Assembly (NCBI GenBank): GCA_003013855.2
Contig: PVNU02001548.1
Coordinates: forward strand, 4,712,001 to 4,776,000
Direction: 5' to 3'
Source of the DNA: Liriodendron chinense
Taxonomy: Eukaryota > Streptophyta > Magnoliopsida > Magnoliales > Magnoliaceae
Length of the DNA stretch: 64,000 nucleotides
Shown: in pieces, positions 1-12,500 of the stretch
How the letters are laid out: the number at the start of each line of letters is the position of its first letter
Position numbering within the stretch: position 1 is the stretch's first letter
The notes under the pieces: model-generated
Database searches by the model: none
The model's input: only the letters and a program-made list of their open reading frames with translations
Told to the model about the DNA's origin: nothing
Translations under genes and position numbers: made by a program

Positions 1-723
1 CTAGAATTATGGGTTATGATAAAGCACGAAACTAAATCAAATCAATAATCACACGACGTAAGAGATTTTTACGTGGAAAACCCTCAAAGAGATAAAAACC
101 ACGGGACCTCGTCCAAATCAACAATTCACTATGAAGTAGAACTATTACAACCTCGATCACAAGCACACACAGTTTGGATCAAACCTTCTTCACTCGCGCA
201 GGGATGGATAACAATAAAATGACTAGAAACTAAGAGATCTCACCCGAGCACAAGGACATTAAAGAGCCGAGACGTCGTTGCACCGTGAATCACCTTCGTG
301 AGTAAAGCTTCCTCTACCAACAAGCTTCCTTTCCCTCTTTCTCTTCCTCTCTTTTTCTTTTTCTCTCTCTCTCACCTTGGACGTGTAGAATACCTTGTTG
401 GATCCCTAAATCCCAAATTGGAGCTCTTAATATAGCCTCTTGCATGTATTAGAGTCCAACTAGGAAACTGATTAAGCAACCCGCGCACACCTCCGACCGG
501 TCAGCCAAAACCGTCGGTCGGTTGGCCATACATAAAACCTGCCCAGAGAGATTGCTGTGTAAAAAATACACAACCCGACCTGTCTACCGACCGGTCGGTC
601 GGCCCGGTCGGACTTCACAAAAAAACGTCCAGTGAGTTTGACGTTTCCAGCCACTTTGTCCGGCCGATCGAACCTTAATCTGAGTGACTCTCTCTCCTCT
701 GCATGAGGAGGAAAACTCCAACA
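1..723 (-). repeat. 3' LTR of the copia element (5' truncated by window edge)
   Basis: Direct repeat of 4744-5486. It ends ...CTCCAACA next to the polypurine tract. It contains several GACCGGTC-type palindromes at about 495-615. Confidence 0.93.
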
Positions 724-737
724 AATCTCCCCCTTTC
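724..737 (-). other. Polypurine tract of the copia element
   Basis: On the minus strand GAAAGGGGGAGATT directly abuts the 3' LTR. This is the usual position and composition for plus-strand priming. Confidence 0.8.
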
Positions 738-859
738 TGACTCAGGAGGAGTTCACCGTCTTCAAGCCAGCCCGGCTTCTACAAGCCTCAAATTTTTCCC
801 TTGAGCAAAGCCTTGGTCATCATGTCTGATCCGTTATCATCCGTGTGGACCTTCTGAAG

Positions 860-1593
860 CTATAACACCTTCTGTTCCAAAATATCCCTGATCCACTGAT
901 ACCGAATCTCTATGTGCTTCGACTTGTAATGCTGACTTGGATTCTTGCTCAAATGTATTGCACTCTGGCTATCACAATAGACCACGTGCTTCTCCCGCTT
1001 CAGGCTAATTTCCTGTAGGAACCTCTTCATACAAAGCATCTCCTTGCATGCTTCTGTGACTGAAATGTATTCGGCCTCTGTCGTCGACAATGCTATGACC
1101 TTCTATCTGCCAAGAGACCTGCTCCCCCAGCAAACATGAACATGAACCCCGATGTGGACTTCTTGAAGTCTATGTCACCTGCCATATCTGCATCTGTTTA
1201 ACTCTCTAACACAGGTTTTCCGTCACCATAGCATAGGCTCAACCTGGATGAGCCTCTCAAATACCGTAGTATCCACTTCACCGCTGCCCAATGTTCTTTA
1301 CTAGGATTGGCAAGATACCAGCTAACAACACCAACCGCAAATGATGTGTCTGGGCGCGTACACACCATAGCATACATCAAACTTCCTACTGCTGAGGCAT
1401 AGGGTATCTTCTGCATCTCTTCCATCTCTGCCTTCGTCTTGGGACACTGCTTGTCGCTCAATTTGAAGTGACCATCCAGTGGAGTACTGACCGGCTTCGC
1501 TGCATTCATATTGAACCGCTCTAGGACTTTCTCAATATACCTCTCGTGTGACAACCAAAGCCTTCTGCTGCTTTTGTCATGGGTTATCTCCAT
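860..1593 (-). pseudogene. copia RNase H and RT C-terminal remnant
   Basis: Two open pieces (1198-1593 and 860-1090). The first matches the RT connection region (RYIEKVLERFNM, then YASAVGSLMYAM and WILRYLRG). The second matches the copia RNase H end: STTEAEYISVTEA, then CDSQSAIHLSKNP and SKHIEIRY. A stop and frame change lie between them around 1091-1197. These domains would remove the RNA template during reverse transcription in the virus-like particle. Confidence 0.88.
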
Positions 1594-2270
1594 TCATATG
1601 ATCTGTCTGGCTGGGCCAAGTCTTTCATCGCAAACGACTTGCCCAACTCCTGTTTCAGCCTGTCAATCTTCTTGATGTCTTTTTCCATGATGAGCATGTC
1701 ATCAACATATAAGAGCAGAACTAAGAAATCACCATCTGAGAACCTGCGAGTGAACACATGGTGGTCTGACTCCGTTCTATCATACCCATGTGTCAACATA
1801 AATGAGTTGAACTTCTTGTACCATTGCCTAAGAACTTGTTTTAATCCATACAAGCTTTTCCTAAGCCTACATACCATATGCTCTTTGCCCTTGACTTCGA
1901 ACCCCTCTGGTTGGCGTATATAGATCTCTTCTTCTAAGTCACCATGGTGGAAAGCAGTTTTAACATCTAACTGCTCTATCTTCAGATCCATGCTAACCGC
2001 CAACCCAAGCAACATCCGTATAGATGTCATCTTCACCACTGATGAGAATATCTCATCAAAGTCTATACATTTCCTCTTACCAAAACCTTTCATCACGAGT
2101 CTGGCCTTGTACCTTGTCTGTGAATTCTTCCGCTCAATCTTCTTTCTAAACATCCACTTGTTGCTCAGAGCTTTCTTGCCCTTAGGCAATTTCACTATGT
2201 CATAGGTGTGGTTCTTATGCAAGGATTCTATCTCCTCTTGCATAGCTTTCAAGCATTTTCACTTATGCTC
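1584..2270 (-). pseudogene. copia reverse transcriptase remnant
   Basis: A 222-codon open stretch covers most of the RVT_2 domain: NKWMFRKK, RYKARLVMKGF, EQLDVKTAFHHGDL, SLYGLKQ and the catalytic LLYVDDMLI. The two Asp of the YVDD box are intact. The frame breaks at about 1590, so RT is not continuous with RNase H. Immediately upstream codons at 2253-2320 are in a different frame. Confidence 0.9.
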
Positions 2271-2322
2271 GTCGGCTAGGGCCTCAGAATAATCTTCTGA
2301 CTCTCCTCCATCAGTAAGCATA

Positions 2323-2935
2323 ATGTACTCATGTGGCGAGTACTTCTTGGATGGGTGCCTGTCCCTAGATGTTCTCCTCACCTGTAGCTCAACAAGTGGA
2401 TCAAGTGGGGGCTCCTCCCCCTGTCCATCTCCTGTAGAAACTCCCTCGTCCTCTGCACCTTACTGTACTCCCCCGTCATCAGGCACCACGGGAAGAGTAA
2501 TAGGATCCAAATCTTCCAACTTATCTGAACTGGGCTGGGTCTTCTCTGGCTTTCCAATGTCTTCTATACACTGATCTTCAATGAAAACCACATCTCTGCT
2601 CCTGACGAGCTTCTTTTCAGTCAAATCCCACAACCTGAAGCCAAATTTCTCATCCCTTACCCCAAGAACACACATTGCCTGATCTTCGTATTAAGCTTGG
2701 ACCTCTAGTCTTTTGGTACGTGAACGGATGCCCTGCATCCAAATATCCTGGGATGACTGTACGAAAGATCACGTCTAGTCCACACCTTCTCAGGTACTTC
2801 TCCATTCAAAGGGGTTGATAGAGACCTGTTTATCAAATACACTGATGTGTGCATTACTTCTCCCCAGAACATCTTGGGCAACTTCGCATGGGATAACATG
2901 CATCTGATTCTCTCTACAATTGGGGTCTTGGGTAC
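2323..2935 (-). pseudogene. copia integrase C-terminal/linker remnant
   Basis: The minus-strand piece 2705-2899 reads KMFWGEVMHTSVYLINRS and SHPRIFGCRA, the typical post-catalytic block of copia integrase. 2460-2675 reads a GFRLWD-type region that leads to the RT. Several stops separate the pieces. Confidence 0.75.
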
Positions 2936-3568
2936 TGTCTATTCATGCCGTATACCTAGGGACTTATAATACTTATGGAAGTCACCAATGTATTCACCAC
3001 CATTGTCAATGCAAATGCACTTCAATGATCCACTTGTCTCCCTCTCGACCATGTCATGAAATATTTTAAACATACCAAAGATCTCGTCCTTGGATTTCAA
3101 AACATAAACCCAAACCCTCCTAAATGCATCATCTATAAAAGTGACAAAATACAATACCCCACCTAAGGTTTTTGTCATCATAGGACCACAAACATCAGAA
3201 TAAACCAAATATAATGGATGCACTTTCTTAACATGAGAAGCAGTTTTTACAAATGAAACCCTATTCTGTTTCTCTGATAACCAATCAATACAGGTTTTAA
3301 GAGGTCTACCTGTCAACCCTGGAAGGAGGTGCTTCTTCGCTAGTAGCTGAAGCCCTTTCTCGCTCATGTGGCCGAGCCTTCTGTGTCACATGTCTGTCAT
3401 TGAATCTTCTGTTGCATTCAACTCACCCTTGCATATACTGACACATGTCTTATATAGGGTGCAACACATCTTGCATCTTGCTGCGATCAAACCCTTGATG
3501 AGTTTCCAGTGCCCACCAACAAACTGACTCTCATAGCCGGCTACATCCAACCTTCCTGTCGACATCAA
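2903..3568 (-). pseudogene. copia integrase core, catalytically broken
   Basis: The HHCC-associated pre-integrase block has its Trp codon changed to TGA (3386-3388), just before H-R-R-L-G-H-M. The core keeps two acidic positions (SDVCGP and IDNGGEY). After the RHE motif at about 2940 there is a stop codon, and about a dozen codons normally carrying the third catalytic residue (Glu) are missing. The strand-transfer enzyme could therefore not have worked even without the stops. Confidence 0.87.
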
Positions 3569-3902
3569 GTTGAGGCGAAGGTCTGGAAATATGTCTCACA
3601 TCTTTTAGAACCAATGTACAGCGTATATCGGTCCTCACACAAATATCACCAACTCCCACAATCTCGGACACTCCAGAGTTCTCCATCTTCACTGTACCAT
3701 AACTGCCTTGCTTGTAGCTTGTGAAGAAATTCATTCATAGAGTTGCATGAAACAACGCTCCTGAATCGACCACCCAATCGGTGTCCTGATTCACAACCGT
3801 GAGACAAACATCATTATCCGCTGAGAGAATGACCACAACGTCGTCACCTGAGGCGACCGTAATAGAATCTGATTCATCATCTTTTTCCTTCCCTTTTCCT
3901 TT
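3569..3902 (-). pseudogene. copia aspartic protease remnant
   Basis: The minus strand reads WVVDSGALFHAT at about 3743-3780, containing the D-S-G active-site triad expected for the retropepsin. A stop (TGA at about 3735-3737) follows at once. The continuation 3531-3734 (MENSGVSEIVGVGDI, LKDVRHI) then shifts frame. Confidence 0.8.
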
Positions 3903-4649
3903 CTAATCCTTTTTCTTATGACATTCACCTTTGTAATGGTTATTCTTGCCACAATTCCAACATTCAACATCTTTCCTAACATTAGAATTGCCTCTGGATT
4001 TATCTCGGGCTTTCCCGCCCTTTCTGTTCTTTCCTCTCCCCTGGTCCTGTGTCACAAGGGCCTCTTGCTGAGTAGACCCTTGAGACTTCCTCCTTGTCTC
4101 CTCATTAAAGAGACAACCCGTTATCGGTTCCATGGATATCTTTGTGCCTGGCGCGGAGTTACTTAGAGACACCACCAATGTCTCCCAACTATCAGGCAAT
4201 GAGCTAAGCAATAGCAAAGCCTGTAGTTTATTGTCCAGGACCATCTTCATAGCGAAAAGCTGGTTCACAATATTGCTGACTTCATTCATGTACTTAGCCA
4301 CAAAATCATTATCCTTGAACTTGAGATTTACAAGTCTTCTAATCAGGAATATCTTGTTGCCGGCTGTCTTTCTCTCATACAACCCCTATAATTTCTGTCA
4401 TAGGCTAGCTGCTGAGGTCTCCATAGACACATGGTAGAATACAGAATCATCCAACCATTGTCTAATAAACCCCACCGCCTTTCGATCCAATTTTTTCCAA
4501 TCATCATCTGACATATCCTTCGTCTTCACTGATAAGCCTAGAATTGGAGCATAAAAGTCCTTGCAATAAAGAAAGTCCTCCATCTTAGCCTTCCATATGG
4601 TCCAATTGGATCCATTAAGACTAATCATCCTTGATGAGCCACCTTCCAT
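3903..4649 (-). pseudogene. copia gag remnant
   Basis: The start at 4649 begins MEGGSSRMISLNGSNWTIWK, the usual UBN2-type capsid start. Two in-frame stops (TGA about 4398-4400, TAG about 4386-4388) interrupt an otherwise continuous frame. The C-terminal zinc knuckle C-x2-C-x4-H-x4-C (CWNCGKNNHYKGEC) is intact, and a stop follows at 3903. Capsid and nucleocapsid would package the element RNA. Confidence 0.88.
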
Positions 4650-4691
4650 AATTAAGAACCGATCTCACTTCCTGTTTAATCAACCTAAACT

Positions 4692-4702
4692 CTCTGATAC
4701 CA
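4692..4702 (-). other. Primer-binding site, initiator-Met tRNA
   Basis: The minus strand reads TGGTATCAGAG four bases inside the 5' LTR, the standard complement to the plant tRNA-iMet 3' end used by copia elements. Confidence 0.85.
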
Positions 4703-4706
4703 CTTT

Positions 4707-5486
4707 TGTTGGGTGCGTTTCACAAAACCTTAGGATCTCGCCCTCGAAACTATGGGTTATGATAAAGCACGAAACTAAATCAAATCAACAATCACACGAC
4801 GCAAGAGATTTTTATGTGAAAAACCCTCAAAGAGGTAAAAATCAAAGGACCTCGTCTAGATCAATAATTCACTATGAAGTAGAACTGTTACAACTTCAAT
4901 CACAAGCACACACCGCTTGGATCAAACCTTCTTCACCCACACAGGGATGGATAACAATAAAAGGACTAGAAACTGAGAGATCTCACCCGAGCACGAGGAC
5001 GTTGAAGAGTCGAGACGTCGTTGCACCAGTGAATCACCTTCACGAGCAAAGCTTCCTCTACCAACAAGCTTCCTCTCCCTCTTTCTCTTCCTCTCTTTCT
5101 CTTTTTTCTCTCTTTCACCTTGGACGTGTAGAATACCTTGTTGGATCTCTAAATCCCAAATTGGAGCTTCTAATATAGCCTCTTGCATGTATTAGAGTCA
5201 AACTAGGAAACTGATTAAGCAACCCGCGCACACCTCCGACCGGTCGGCCAAAACCGTCGGCCAGTCGGCCATACACAAAACCTGTCCAGAGAGATTGCTG
5301 TGTAAAAAATACACAACCCGACTTATCTACCGGCCAGTTGGACGACCGGTCGGACTTCACAAAAAAAAACGTCAATGAGTTTGACATTTCCAGCCACTTT
5401 GTCCAGCCGGCCGGCCAGGGGGCATTGGCCGGTCAAACCTCAATCTGAGTGACTCTCTCCTCTGCATGAGGAGGAAAACTCCAACA
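4707..5486 (-). repeat. 5' LTR of the copia element
   Basis: 780 bp, TGTTGG...CCAACA. It is a near copy of 1-723, with scattered substitutions and small indels. It carries GACCGGTC palindromes (about 5238-5360). Confidence 0.93.
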
Positions 5487-5796
5487 GCAAGCATATCATC
5501 CATCACATTGCCAGAGTAGCAAAGTTTCTCTTTTCATATAAGTAACAAATCCAAGGAGAATTTGTAATATTGATTGTGATGTGAAGAAACAAATAATGAT
5601 ACAGGCCATACCATTGTAAAGGAAACTAGTCTAAAACAAGCTATGAGGGAAAGGGGTTGAGTTATTGATGTAAGATGGATTCAGAAGAAGGGAGATTCTA
5701 GTTATAGTCTAGAAACGGTTTGCTTGATGTGCCTATTTTACTACACAAATGTTTTGTTTCACAGGTTCATGACCACTTGTTTTCTTCGCTCTTTAA

Positions 5797-6005
5797 GGGC
5801 CCGTTTGGATACCAGCAAATCAGTTACTTTTTCTACTTACAGCAGTAGATAAGTAACTTCTTTGAGATAAGTAAGTTTGGTTTAAGATCAATTATAAGTA
5901 ACTTTTAAAGGTACTTAATCACTTTAGATTAATAAGTAGAAACCAAGATAAGCTACTTATGCCATAGGTAGCTTATCTTAAGTAACTTATGATCCAAACG
6001 CCCCC
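5797..6005. mobile_element. PIF/Harbinger-type (Tourist-like) MITE
   Basis: Ends GGGCCCGTTTGGAT and ATCCAAACGCCCC form terminal inverted repeats, with subterminal AAGTAACTT words inside. The left flank is TAA; the right copy of TAA is not preserved. The internal sequence has no coding potential. The 300 bp to its left (5487-5796) show only a dispersed repeat motif ATCATCCATCACA..GCCAGAGTA. Confidence 0.65.
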
Positions 6006-6910
6006 TGCGTGACTCTTGAGCCTTCAGCCATCCATCACAATGTGAAAATAATCTAATGGACACCATCGTTTGTTTAGGTAGGGCACTAAGTTGTGGGTAT
6101 TCCTATGAAAGTAGCCATCAGAAGACCTTTCTGCGTGGTCCAGCTCAAACAGCATTTGAAGGCAAAGGACACATGGGTTTTGATTGAATTTCTAGGACCC
6201 ATGAAGAGAGATCGGTTGGCCACGTATAGCCACAGCATAGATAATTCATCATGCAAGGCAAAGACAAAGGGTTTCTTTGGATGAATGAACAGGCAAATAA
6301 GGGAAGTCCATGGATATGGATCTTTGAATCCTAGATACAGATTTATATGGACTTGCATGATGCTGAGATTGTGTTTGGATGCATGGATAGCAGGTCCATG
6401 GTTGTTGAGAATATTTGCTTAAGAAAACCTCTTGGAAGTCATTTTTCCTTGAGATTGCAGAGCAGGAGCATTATATTAGAAAGATGATTAGTGGCGGATA
6501 TATCCGCACGATCTCGGCCAGGTAATAAATGGGTCTTAATATATTAACATGCTCTCTTCATAAACTAGGGCAATGTACCATTATGTTCCATTAATTAGTG
6601 TGCAATTGCAGTAGGCATGTGGCATAAAGAGCAATCCTGGTGGAACGCTTTGTGATGCAGCTGCATCCCGATGCCAGGATATTCAATTCGTGTCCAGATC
6701 CATGCCTTAAGGAACCCTGCTTCAAGTGACAGCTGCAGCCAAAGAGTGGAAAACTCTCTCACACATGAACATTTTTAACTTAGATCATGTCGTGGACGGA
6801 TAATGTGGGGCTTGAGTCGCTGTTTTGCTCAGGAGGCCACAATTATACCAATGTGACAAATCACCAAAACCATTGAAAATATCACAACAATATTGCCAAA
6901 ATTACACTAA
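6006..6910. other. Unassigned intergenic DNA
   Basis: No recognisable coding or element structure. Short open frames here match nothing recognised. Confidence 0.4.
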
Positions 6911-7912
6911 GGGCCCGTTTGGATTGTAAGTTACTTAAGCTACTTATCAGATAAGTTACTCATCTTGATTTTTACTTATTAAGCAGATAAGTATGTTTAG
7001 TAAACAACATACTTATCAGCCAATAAGTAAATATGTTTGGTAATAACACATTGATAAGTAACCATTTGAAAGAAAATTTCAAATCTACATATAATAAGCA
7101 ATATATTGACACGAAAAGAAAAAGCTAAGCGTTGAGGCAGTTTTCCTTACAGAATGAGCTTTTCTAATCCCACGTGCCTGCAATAAAGCTCATGTCTAGC
7201 ATGGCACGATTGGTCTGAGATACATTCCATCCATCAGAGCGGGGCCATCATATGGATGCCCTGGCACAAGAATCAGGTTGATCCACTAGTCAGGTGGGCC
7301 ATAGTCTGCAAAACAAATGTATGGCTCTGGAAGACTTGGCTGAAGTTTTCTAACCCATTCACTTGTTTCCAATAGTCAGTCCACATGGTGAGTGGACTAG
7401 AACCATTTTTGGGAAAGATGTAGAAAATCAGATCAACCTGATTGGTGGATTGGATCTTGCACCAATTAATGTACGGCCCATCTTTGATGTGGGCCATCCA
7501 CTAGTGTGAGCCCCACCTTTGATGGGACAGTCCATCATGTGGGGCCTCCTTTGATATGGACGGTACTGAGAGAGCAGTAATTGAGTGAACCATGAGAGAA
7601 AACTTTGATATGTAGTGCGACCTGAGAGAGAAAGAAGTAGAAAAGCCAAATTGGAGGGTGGTTAATTGACATTGGAGGGTGACTAACAGTGCGGGTGTGT
7701 ACTAACCTAAAGGGAAAAAAAAAAAAAAAAGCATGAGATGAGTAGAAAAGTCAAAAGTCAAAAAGCTAAAAAAAATACTTATTAAGATAAGTAATTTTTA
7801 AGAGGTAAGTTACTTTTCAATTATACTTACAAATGAACTTAAGTGCCAAAGTAACTTAACGTCTTTAAGTTCAGTTGAAAAGTAACTTCTTTGGTAGTAT
7901 CCAAACGGGCCC
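6911..7912. mobile_element. PIF/Harbinger-type nonautonomous element with TAA TSD
   Basis: 1002 bp with perfect GGGCCCGTTTGGAT / ATCCAAACGGGCCC ends and a TAA duplication on both sides (6908-6910, 7913-7915). Subterminal AAGTTACTT/AAGTAACTT words recur. The interior (7150-7500) shares a block (GTTGATCCACTAGT, GAAGACTTGGCTGAAG) with the foldback element at 21851-22378. A SINE 3' tail lies at about 7660-7732. Confidence 0.8.
7660..7732 (+). mobile_element. SINE 3' fragment
   Basis: GGAGGGTGACTAACAGTGCG and GGTGTGTACTAAC followed by an A-run. It is the same 3' end as the copies at 8187 and 12240. Confidence 0.5.
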
Positions 7913-7915
7913 TAA

Positions 7916-9494
7916 ATGATATTATGGAGAGGCGCACCACATATCGTCAGGCTGTTTCTGTATTTTATTCTTTAACCTTCTTGCAGGACAACGGTTCATG
8001 GGTTAGACAGTTCCAAAAGAGGGATTTCTAGGGCATGACCCATCCAATCAGTTCTGATCTACCAAAACCAGGGCCCCACTTTTGCAGACTCAGGGGCCAG
8101 AGCACCACATAACCCCAGGCCTTCAAACCGTACACATTGGGCTTGTTGATAAATGCTTCAAAACCAAATGTAACTAAACCAGAAAGGACTAACAGTGTGG
8201 GTGTGTACTAACATTGGGATGTGTGTACCAACACAAAAAATAAAATTAAAAAAAAAAAAAACTCAACCAGAAAGGACTGCAAATTTTCATGTTTGGCCAT
8301 TTTCATGCAACTCATTCATCACCCAAAAATAAAGGAAAAGACAGATCCACTCAGCTGATGAGTATATATTTACAGTATGAACTGGCCAACAACTTGGACA
8401 TTGTATACACGATACTTAGGCCAATGATCTGAAGTTGACAAACAAATGCTACCAATTGGAGGTTAAGAATGTCCAATAAATCTGATTTTAGGGTTGTGCC
8501 TCATCTACAGTGGGGCCTGGCGGGTTGGATTGATGTACACGCACAGCATGCATACAGCGGCTGTCTGCAAGCATATGGCCAATCAAACGCCAGAGTATCA
8601 ACTTCTCCCCAACCAAGTAACTTGATGTAGGGTCAATGACACAGAAATATTACTTTTTACAATCAGATTTTTTATTTTTTTTTTCCTGTGATCTTAACGC
8701 ATGATCTCTTCTTGGATCCAATTGTGTCAGCCTTTGCCAATCTATATTGAACCATTCACATCAAAAAATGAATGCATGAAAAGGAAGCATATGGATTTGA
8801 AACACTGAGTTGGATGATGGCGTGCACTCCACCTCATAGTATCTATGGTGCACAGTGCACTGCAGATAATGGCCTCAATCTGCAAGCAAAACTATTTACA
8901 TGGTCCAGATGGTAGATCTGATGAGACCCACGGGAAATGATGGGTGATGTAACAAGGCCCTATAAGCTATAACTCCTGACATAGATCACATGACAGAAAC
9001 TACCAACATTTCAACCAAACTTTCATCATGTGTTCTGTATATCTGAACATATTTGTACAAAAAAACTTTTATCTACACAAAATAACAACCTGAACAGCAG
9101 AAAATGCCGTCTTGCATGGAACACAGAGTCTCTTTCATTCAGTACTAAACCTTTCACTTCTTTCATCTTTTACTTTCCTGACAGTAGCCCATGCATGCTT
9201 CAATTGCATGAAAGCCTACATTGAATCTCATGCAGGCAGTTTGACTATAAGTGGGGCCACCATAACATGGGTTCTCATGAATGGTCACACAAAGAGTGCA
9301 TTGAAGTGGGTTTCTCTAATATGCATTGCCACCTGTTGCCAATGATGCTGCACACATCACCGCCAAGCATTTCGATAGACTAAACTAATCTGGATTGTCA
9401 CATATCATGATTCATGACATGTGACAAGCTTATGCTTTCAATGTAAAAACCTTCGACGTGTCAAAAAATGCAGATGAGAAAATGCACATGATAT
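7916..9494. other. Unassigned DNA downstream of the gene
   Basis: Contains a SINE-like 3' tail (8187-8262, GTGTGGGTGTGTACTAAC plus an A-rich end). Otherwise nothing recognised. The first few hundred bases below 9495 should include the gene's 3' UTR. Confidence 0.4.
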
Positions 9495-9588
9495 TCAAGC
9501 GCCTGTTCTCTGACCCCATGCCCCACGGCCAGGCGTGAATATTTGCTTGAGCAGCGCCATTTTTGGAACATTCCAGTGCTCCACATGC
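9495..9588 (-). CDS. Exon 5: C-terminus and stop of the NTF2-like gene
   Basis: The acceptor GTGCATTTCAG is followed by codons for RHVEHWNVPKMALLKQIF, then TPGRGAWGQRTGA and TGA (9497-9495). The H-x-E-x-WNV motif near the C-terminus is what first identified the family: related plant proteins end with a comparable 'ESWNVS...' block. No clear AATAAA signal was found in the next 300 bp, so the 3' UTR end is not assigned. Confidence 0.87.
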
Positions 9589-12500
9589 CTGAAATGCACC
9601 AAATGGCATTGATCAGAAGAGAAGGGGGAAAAAAGGGAAGAAAAAAAGAAGACTGAAAGGTTCAAAATTAAAACAATATTATCAAAAACATGTTACCTGC
9701 ATACTCTTCCAGATTGAGCGAAATAGTATTCAGTATATCCTGTAGCTATGGAAAAAGAAAGGACACGTGACATTGTCACAATCAGCAAGACAGGAGCATA
9801 ATAGAGAAGAATGATAATCCAACAATGCATGTGGGATAAAAAGTGCTCACATGCACTTGGTTCACACCTCACATAGGCAGTGGAATCAACATATTCGAGT
9901 ACCCACTGCACCGCCTACTCAAAGCAATCAAGGCACATACAGGCACCTTCTTGGTACGCGCACATGGGAGTAGCATTCTTCCCATGTTTGATTAAAACAA
10001 CAACATTGTTGCGACCATTTTCTATTAAATCTGCCAGCAAACAGTATGTATGATGGATACGTGAACAGGTATTTTACAAAGCTCTGCCAAGAACTTGGAC
10101 ATTACCCTCAATTTTAAATTTGCACAAGTATGGCCCATAGTCCAATGAGCCAATCCTTTGATATGATGGGACCCACTGTGGATGGTCCGTGCACCATAAA
10201 TCCCAATCCTAGACACCAAAATTTTGGCCTTCTTTCAATGGAATGTCAACAGTCGATGAATTTTTTAATTACCCATCTATTTCCTGGACACATTGAAGGT
10301 GACTGAGCGTCGTTTTGTTCCAAATCCGATAAGCATCCAATGGGGGAGTTATCTTTACAGATTAGGGTTACAGCAATAGCACATCATGATTTTAATATGG
10401 AGATCCTTACCATGGACACCCACATTCCTGAGCACCCATGAAACTGAATACCCTTGCTTTCCAATTAAGGTTTCTGAAGTCGCAGAACTTGAGGACCCAC
10501 AAAGGGATCCTGTACAGGTTCATCTCAGACTTACTAGCTTCAGATGTTTTCATCCAAGGAGGCTAATCATGTGAAGGGGTTTGCAACCCCGGATCAGTCA
10601 GAATCTTTCAGGATTCCTTGAGATATCATCCAGCAAGATATGTATTGACACAACACCGTTCATCCTCACTTATCTGAACTCTCGCTCTAATCCAATCGGA
10701 ATCCCCAGAGGATCTTGTTGAATATGGGCACTGACATGACAGTTTTTTATATACTTTGAGACGGCAGCGTTCAACATGGATGGGTCCATCTAGAGCCGTC
10801 CCCGAGTAACTCGCATCCACTAATTTCCCAGCACCTTTATAAAGCATTTTTATTTGTTGATTTTGATGCTATTAGACATAATTAGGAGACTGGCTTGAGA
10901 AAGATGGGTGTCAACAATTGGTCCCAGACTTGAAGTGCATTGATGGTTTATTTTCACCAATTCTTCTTCTCTATCAGTATTGTTAGTCAGTGTACTTGGT
11001 CTAGCTTGCGTGCTGCCAACCACACCTTTTCGTTTTTCTTGATTCTTGTAAGTTTACCAGACCACGCATCTGCCCTTGCAGCCAATGTTGTTGAAGTCAT
11101 TATCATATCACAAATCATAATAGGGGTTGAATTGTATCAAATCGTCCATAAATCACAAGATTTTTTCTGATTTTCTTAAAAAATCTGAAAAAGAAAAAAC
11201 TAAATCAGAAAAATAAATTAAAAACTCATCAATCATCCATTTCCCATCACTATGCACCCAGAAAAAGTAATACATATCATGATAGTGTTGAAGGATTCTT
11301 GTTTGTCCTTTATTTTTTGTCTTTCAAGAAATTAACCTCGAGAAACATACATGAATAATTTATGTTCTTTTTACCTTTCCTGAGTGTACAATTGCATTAG
11401 AAAAAGTGGCATTCAATTTAATAGTAAAATGGAATTTATTAAAATAAACCGATCAACCTGTTTTAAAGATTCTTAAAGCCCCATCAATTTAAAAACCTAA
11501 AATGGAAGCCAAATAAAATTAAAATAAAAGAAGAAGAAGAAGAAGAAGAAGAGAATGAGTATAATTTGAATCATAAAACAGGAAACAAATTGTAAATTGT
11601 AGGATTCACCCAAAAAGGGATTCAAATCCCTTTGCCTAAAGTTAAACTTAATCGTAACTTGTAAACCATAGGATTATGAAAACTATGCTTGCAGCCAGCC
11701 AGGCTTCGTTTCGGTAGCAAAAAATAGCATGCCTGCCCAGTGCTTTAAATAGCGAATGGTGTGTAGCACAGTGTTCACCCTTTGAAGTCTGAGGCCTAGT
11801 ATATAGTGTAAGCTATACATTGCTACTAGATTTTAAATCAAGGTCGCGCTTGATTGCACCAATTCATGATATTTTGCATTTTTGGTACAAGCAAACGCAA
11901 GTAATAGGAGAGGACAATGATTAAGTATAAAGGTAAAGAAGGAATAACAAAACGGATTTAATACTGTTACTTATATTATTTTACTAAAAGCATTGAAAAG
12001 ATTAACTAATTTTCATTGAGAATAGAAAAATGTAACAAAATCATTGAAAACATTAATTGATCTTAATGTTGTAGTGAAAAATAACTTGTAATGTGAGCTA
12101 CGTAGCGTGTAGTGTAGTCTATGTAGCATTTAGTGTATGTAAATTAACATGTAGTGTAGACGTAAGCTATTTTCATGAGCTACGTATATTAAGGCTAAGA
12201 TATGCTACATAGCATAAGCTACAAGCTACACCCACACCTTTGGGACAGCGGTAGACTGAGTGAAGATAACCTTGTCTCAACAGTGAGGTCAAGGTATCGA
12301 ATCCCAATGTGGGGGGTGGCTAACATTGGAGGGTGACTAACAGTTTGGGTGTGTGTATTGAATCAAATTAAAAAATTTAAAAATTAAAAAAAAAAAAAAA
12401 AAAAAAACTACATATCGTAGCTATTTAAAACACTGTGCCCACCATCTGTAAGAGAAAAACCTTCCCAACAAGGTATTTTCTTAATAACAGCGGAATCTAT

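Larger units (their letters stand above)
1..5486 (-). mobile_element. Decayed Ty1/copia LTR retrotransposon, left end cut by window
   Basis: Both LTRs, a polypurine tract and an initiator-Met tRNA primer-binding site are present. The coding order on the minus strand is gag, protease, integrase, RT, RNase H, which defines copia. Window position 1 corresponds to about base 38 of the LTR. Coding regions carry many stops and frameshifts (details in the domain entries), so the element is not autonomous. The LTR ends are TGTTGG...CCAACA. The right flank is GCAAG; the left flank and therefore the TSD lie outside the window. Confidence 0.93.

Noticed and set aside
9746..9945. Alternative exon just upstream of exon 4 (NNVVVLIKHGKNATPMCAYQ)
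   Set aside because: Exon 3 at 12944-13010 fits the family, phase and splice consensus; the alternative would need a weak GTGCCT donor and has no family match.
10626..10847. 73-codon minus-strand open frame in intron 3
   Set aside because: No recognised family, no splice logic with neighbouring exons, ordinary length for chance.
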